This document shows, in pieces, positions 63,150 through 64,000 of a DNA stretch of 64,000 nt. Position numbers and translations under genes: made by a program. Below the pieces are notes generated by a model that was not told the DNA's origin, ran no database searches, and saw only the letters and a list, made by a program, of their open reading frames with translations. Within the stretch, counting starts at the first letter, position 1. The number at the start of each line of letters is the position of its first letter. Source of the DNA: Glaciecola sp. UBA2563 (GTDB lineage Bacteria; Pseudomonadota; Gammaproteobacteria; Enterobacterales; Alteromonadaceae); contig DDLV01000032.1 of NCBI GenBank assembly GCA_002340325.1, positions 12,081 to 76,080 on the forward strand, given 5' to 3'.

Positions 63150-63845
63150 TTAGCCTTCGTCAAATGCACGTAAATATTTTTCGATGTACTTACCGATACT
63201 TTTGTTTTTGTACTGCATCACATAACGAGGATGTTCTAACGGCACTATCTCACCAAAAAAACTATGCTCTTTATTAAATCGTTTGAGAAAGGTGTAGTTT
63301 TTACCCGTGCCTAGGCAGTAAATGCGATGGGTGTTAATGCCTAATTCGATAATTTGTTTCATCGATTTTTTGATAAAGGGCAAAACGGCGGTTTCTAGTG
63401 ATTTATCATCGTAATAGTTGTAGTTGACTTCTTTGCCTTTATCGTTGATTTTGACGAACCCCAGTGGTGAGACGGATGAAAAGAAGAATCGTTGATAGAA
63501 TGCATCAGGTCCACCAAATGCGTCGATTACCTCGTAAATAAATACCGAAGACGGCTCATGTAAGTGAAAATCACATGTCATCCCACAATGTGATAGCAAG
63601 CGTTTTGTATCTGTAAACGGTATGCCAGTTGCGCCAGCACCTAAACGGCCAGGATTAATACCCAAAATTAGATCACGCGGCTCATTATCGTTGTAAAAGC
63701 GCTGATAAAAGCGCTCGCTTATCTCGCAACTAGGCGAATTCGGCAGATAAGGATTGAGCGCAGAAATGCGCTCTGGAAGGGGTTCTTTAATGTTTAGGTT
63801 CGAATTAAAATCAATAATTCGATCCGCAAGTGTAGTGGACGTCAA
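63150..63845 (-). CDS. SMUG2-type uracil-DNA glycosylase-like protein
   Basis: 231 residues. The start is a TTG at 63845; the next ATG is about 90 residues in and would remove the active site. Motif A reads GINPGRLGAGATGIPFTD and motif B reads LEHPRYVMQY. This layout fits the SMUG2/DUF4918 group of the uracil-DNA glycosylase superfamily, which removes uracil or xanthine from DNA in base-excision repair. It is alone, convergent with the flavodoxin gene. Confidence 0.82.
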   Translation of the reverse strand: MTSTTLADRIIDFNSNLNIKEPLPERISALNPYLPNSPSCEISERFYQRFYNDNEPRDLILGINPGRLGAGATGIPFTDTKRLLSHCGMTCDFHLHEPSSVFIYEVIDAFGGPDAFYQRFFFSSVSPLGFVKINDKGKEVNYNYYDDKSLETAVLPFIKKSMKQIIELGINTHRIYCLGTGKNYTFLKRFNKEHSFFGEIVPLEHPRYVMQYKNKSIGKYIEKYLRAFDEG

Positions 63846-63886
63846 TGCCTATTAAATCCTCATATCATAAAGGCGAAAGGCTATGT

Positions 63887-64000
63887 TCTCGTTAATTGTT
63901 ATTTAGTTGGTAAGCATCTGTTTTGCAATTAATTATAGGATTAGGACACTTGAAAGCTTCGAAAACATGGATGTTTTCGCAGAGCGCCCAGGGATTGGGT
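63887..64000. repeat. Long hairpin element, copy D (cut by the right window edge)
   Basis: Left arm (about 63887-63956, ending ACTTGAAAG) and the first part of a core (from 63957) that matches copies A and B in CTTCG, CATGGATG and TTCGCAGAGCGC. The first inner hairpin uses AAAACAT/ATGTTTT in place of AATTCAT/ATGAATT, and the second uses CCCA/TGGG in place of ACACG/CGTGT: both sides of each stem change together. The right arm is outside the window. Confidence 0.8.

Noticed and set aside
1..64000. CRISPR array, rRNA or tRNA genes, prophage
   Set aside because: No regularly spaced repeats, no conserved rRNA or tRNA sequence and no phage structural genes were seen on reading both strands.

Overview
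The window is a stretch of chromosome from a free-living marine gammaproteobacterium, most likely of the order Alteromonadales. Four TonB-dependent receptors, a hybrid sensor kinase fused to a sodium/solute symporter, monomeric isocitrate dehydrogenase, two PhoD-type phosphatases, two chemoreceptors and Tat-exported enzymes all fit that group. At the left edge is the 5' part of nifH (nitrogenase iron protein) on the minus strand, with a sigma-54 promoter and three nested NifA-type sites upstream, so the organism is probably a diazotroph. The rest of the nif cluster lies outside the window. I saw no rRNA, tRNA, CRISPR array or intact insertion sequence.

Layout: 0-4 kb, nifH with its control region, an LPD1/CLCA_X-like protein, a membrane acyltransferase and an exported intradiol dioxygenase. 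4-14.7 kb, a DsbD/ScsB plus thioredoxin-like pair, a DUF4174 protein, a chemoreceptor, a Bcr/CflA efflux pump and a methionine-rich TonB receptor preceded by a small two-cysteine protein (possibly copper). 14.7-25 kb, four alpha/beta hydrolases including a PHB depolymerase, a GntP-type permease, a TonB receptor, a LuxR-type response regulator and a phasin-like protein; together these suggest use of polyhydroxybutyrate and related esters. 25-34.6 kb, a LysR/quinone-oxidoreductase pair, monomeric isocitrate dehydrogenase, a four-PAS GGDEF-EAL protein and an orphan DUF3379 protein. 34.9-47.5 kb, a phosphoester-scavenging region: two TonB receptors, two PhoD-type phosphatases, a BNR-type lipoprotein, a chemoreceptor and a small HTH protein, with weak Pho-box-like sites. 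47.7-52.3 kb, a two-gene unit with an adenylation-carrier-thioesterase protein that carries a chorismate-lyase-like C-terminal domain. 52.4-64 kb, a CrbS-like kinase, ferredoxin-NADP reductase, a MITE-like element, a Fur-box operon of unknown function, sdhCD without sdhAB, a short flavodoxin-like protein and a SMUG2-like glycosylase.

Two things stand out. First, three intergenic sites plus a fourth cut by the right edge carry elements of about 185-195 bp. Each has a conserved core (52 nt, identical in two copies) flanked by long inverted arms whose sequence is different at each locus. The core of the fourth copy differs by paired changes that keep its hairpins, so structure appears to be selected. 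Second, the adenylation-carrier-thioesterase-chorismate-lyase-like fusion has lost the aspartate that binds an amino acid's amino group, which suggests an aryl or other non-amino acid product made with a conserved partner of unknown function.

Coordinates of starts were adjusted where a Shine-Dalgarno sequence or signal peptide favoured an internal start. All functions are assigned by reading motifs; no database search was possible.
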